The notes under the pieces are model-generated. The model was not told the DNA's origin and searched no databases. It saw only the letters and a program-made list of their open reading frames with translations. A stretch of 11,617 nucleotides of DNA, taken from NCBI GenBank assembly GCA_025350085.1, contig JANXYI010000270.1, positions 1 to 11,617 on the forward strand, written 5' to 3'. A program made the position numbers and the translations under genes. This stretch comes from Deltaproteobacteria bacterium. Lineage in GTDB: Bacteria > Desulfobacterota > Desulfovibrionia > Desulfovibrionales > Desulfovibrionaceae. Positions 11,000 through 11,617 of this stretch are shown here, piece after piece (position 1 is the stretch's first letter; the number at the start of each line of letters is the position of its first letter).

Positions 11000-11029
11000 G
11001 TTGGTCCGATGCTACCCGCGTCGGACAAC
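11000..11029 (-). other. Stem-loop in the ackA-permease spacer
   Basis: Arms 11000-11009 and 11021-11029 pair over nine bases with one bulge and an 11-nt loop, ending just before the permease ribosome site. No T run follows it. It could be an mRNA processing or stability element between ackA and the permease. Confidence 0.5.
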
Positions 11030-11057
11030 CATCCGCACGGGGGGTCTCCGCCGTAAA

Positions 11058-11617
11058 TCAGCTCGTCCGCAGCACCTCACCGGTCTGGCGGGCGATCTCG
11101 AGCTCCTCGTTGGCCGGGATCACCAGCACGCGCACCTGGGAGAGCTCGGCGCCGATATCGCGCGCGCCGCGCTCCGAAGACAGGTTACGCTCATGGTCGA
11201 GCGTGACGCCCAGGGCACTCAGCCCCCGGCAGGACAGCTCGCGCGAGACAGGGTCGTTCTCGCCGATGCCGGCCGTGAACACGATGGCGTCCACGCGGCC
11301 GAGCACCGCCATGTAGGAACCGATGTACTTGCGGTTGCGGTAGCCGAACATCTCCAGCGCCAGCTTGGCCTGCACGTTCCCCTCGGCCACGGCCTTGTGG
11401 ATGTCGCGCATGTCGTTCATGCCGCAGATGCCCTTGAGCCCGCTCTGCTTGTTCAAGATGTCGTCGATCTGGCTGAACGAATACCCCTTGCGCTCGGCCA
11501 GGTAGAAGATGATGGCCGGGTCGATGTCGCCGCTTCTGGTGCCCATGATGACCCCGGCCAGCGGCGTCATGCCGAGCGAGGTGTCCACGCTCTTGCCCTC
11601 GCGCACCGCGCAGATGC
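11058..11617 (-). CDS. ackA: Acetate kinase, C-terminal part (5' end beyond window)
   Basis: The frame is open from the right window edge to a TGA at 11058 and encodes 185 residues of the roughly 400 in the family. The visible part starts ICAVREGKSVDTSLGMTPL and includes MGTRSGDIDPAII, whose Arg is the catalytic arginine of the family, the nucleotide-site motif FTAGIGEND, and the C-terminal IPANEELEIARQT with the conserved Asn-Glu-Glu near the metal site. Acetate kinase interconverts acetyl phosphate plus ADP and acetate plus ATP. In a lactate-oxidising sulfate reducer it provides substrate-level ATP as lactate goes to acetate. The N-terminus lies beyond 11617. A phosphotransacetylase gene may precede it, as in related genomes, but it is not visible here. 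Confidence 0.97.
   Translation of the reverse strand, partial: ICAVREGKSVDTSLGMTPLAGVIMGTRSGDIDPAIIFYLAERKGYSFSQIDDILNKQSGLKGICGMNDMRDIHKAVAEGNVQAKLALEMFGYRNRKYIGSYMAVLGRVDAIVFTAGIGENDPVSRELSCRGLSALGVTLDHERNLSSERGARDIGAELSQVRVLVIPANEELEIARQTGEVLRTS

Noticed and set aside
9946..11316. A 456-codon plus-strand frame opposite the permease and acetate kinase, rich in Gly, His and Asp
   Set aside because: It is antisense to the lactate permease and crosses into the ackA region. The repetitive composition mirrors hydrophobic permease codons read in reverse.

Overview
The window looks like chromosomal DNA of a GC-rich sulfate-reducing deltaproteobacterium, most likely of the Desulfovibrio group. The evidence is a set of lactate-oxidation genes of the kind found in the Desulfovibrio organic-acid-oxidation locus (acetate kinase, lactate permease, LUD-domain protein, LUD/iron-sulfur/CCG fusion), together with several signal-transduction genes. 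This assignment rests on gene content and protein similarity recognised by eye, not on a database search. Every supported gene lies on the minus strand, so transcription runs from high to low coordinates.

Region 1 (11617 down to 3361) reads as one long operon whose start lies beyond the right edge. In transcription order it holds: the 3' part of acetate kinase (ackA), an LctP-type lactate permease, a LutC-like LUD protein, a 720-aa protein fusing LutB-like and LutA-like parts, a cysteine-rich FMN-dependent alpha-hydroxy-acid dehydrogenase, a membrane-anchored PAS chemoreceptor, and a small Dabb-domain protein. A strong intrinsic terminator (3361-3396) closes it. Gaps between genes are 2 to 77 nt, apart from 173 nt between the permease and lutC, which contains two GC-rich hairpins. 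The inferred logic is lactate uptake, oxidation to pyruvate by one or both dehydrogenase systems, and ATP formation by acetate kinase at the end of the pathway. A chemoreceptor coupled to the same transcript could steer cells toward substrate or favourable redox conditions.

Region 2 (3365 to 2117) is a single gene with its own candidate promoter just past that terminator. It encodes a diguanylate cyclase (GGEEF with an intact RxxD inhibitory site) carrying a C-terminal PilZ c-di-GMP-binding domain.

Region 3 (1977 to 1) is the 5' part of a two-helix membrane sensor histidine kinase with four PAS domains, cut by the left edge just after its phospho-acceptor histidine box.

No tRNA, rRNA, CRISPR array, insertion sequence or phage gene was seen. 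No stretch over 300 nt lacks a gene. The most noteworthy points are the pairing of a chemoreceptor with a lactate-dehydrogenase gene through an overlapping stop/Shine-Dalgarno, the two unrelated lactate/hydroxy-acid dehydrogenase systems in one operon, the unusual cysteine motif and active-site changes of the FMN enzyme, and the GGDEF-PilZ fusion.
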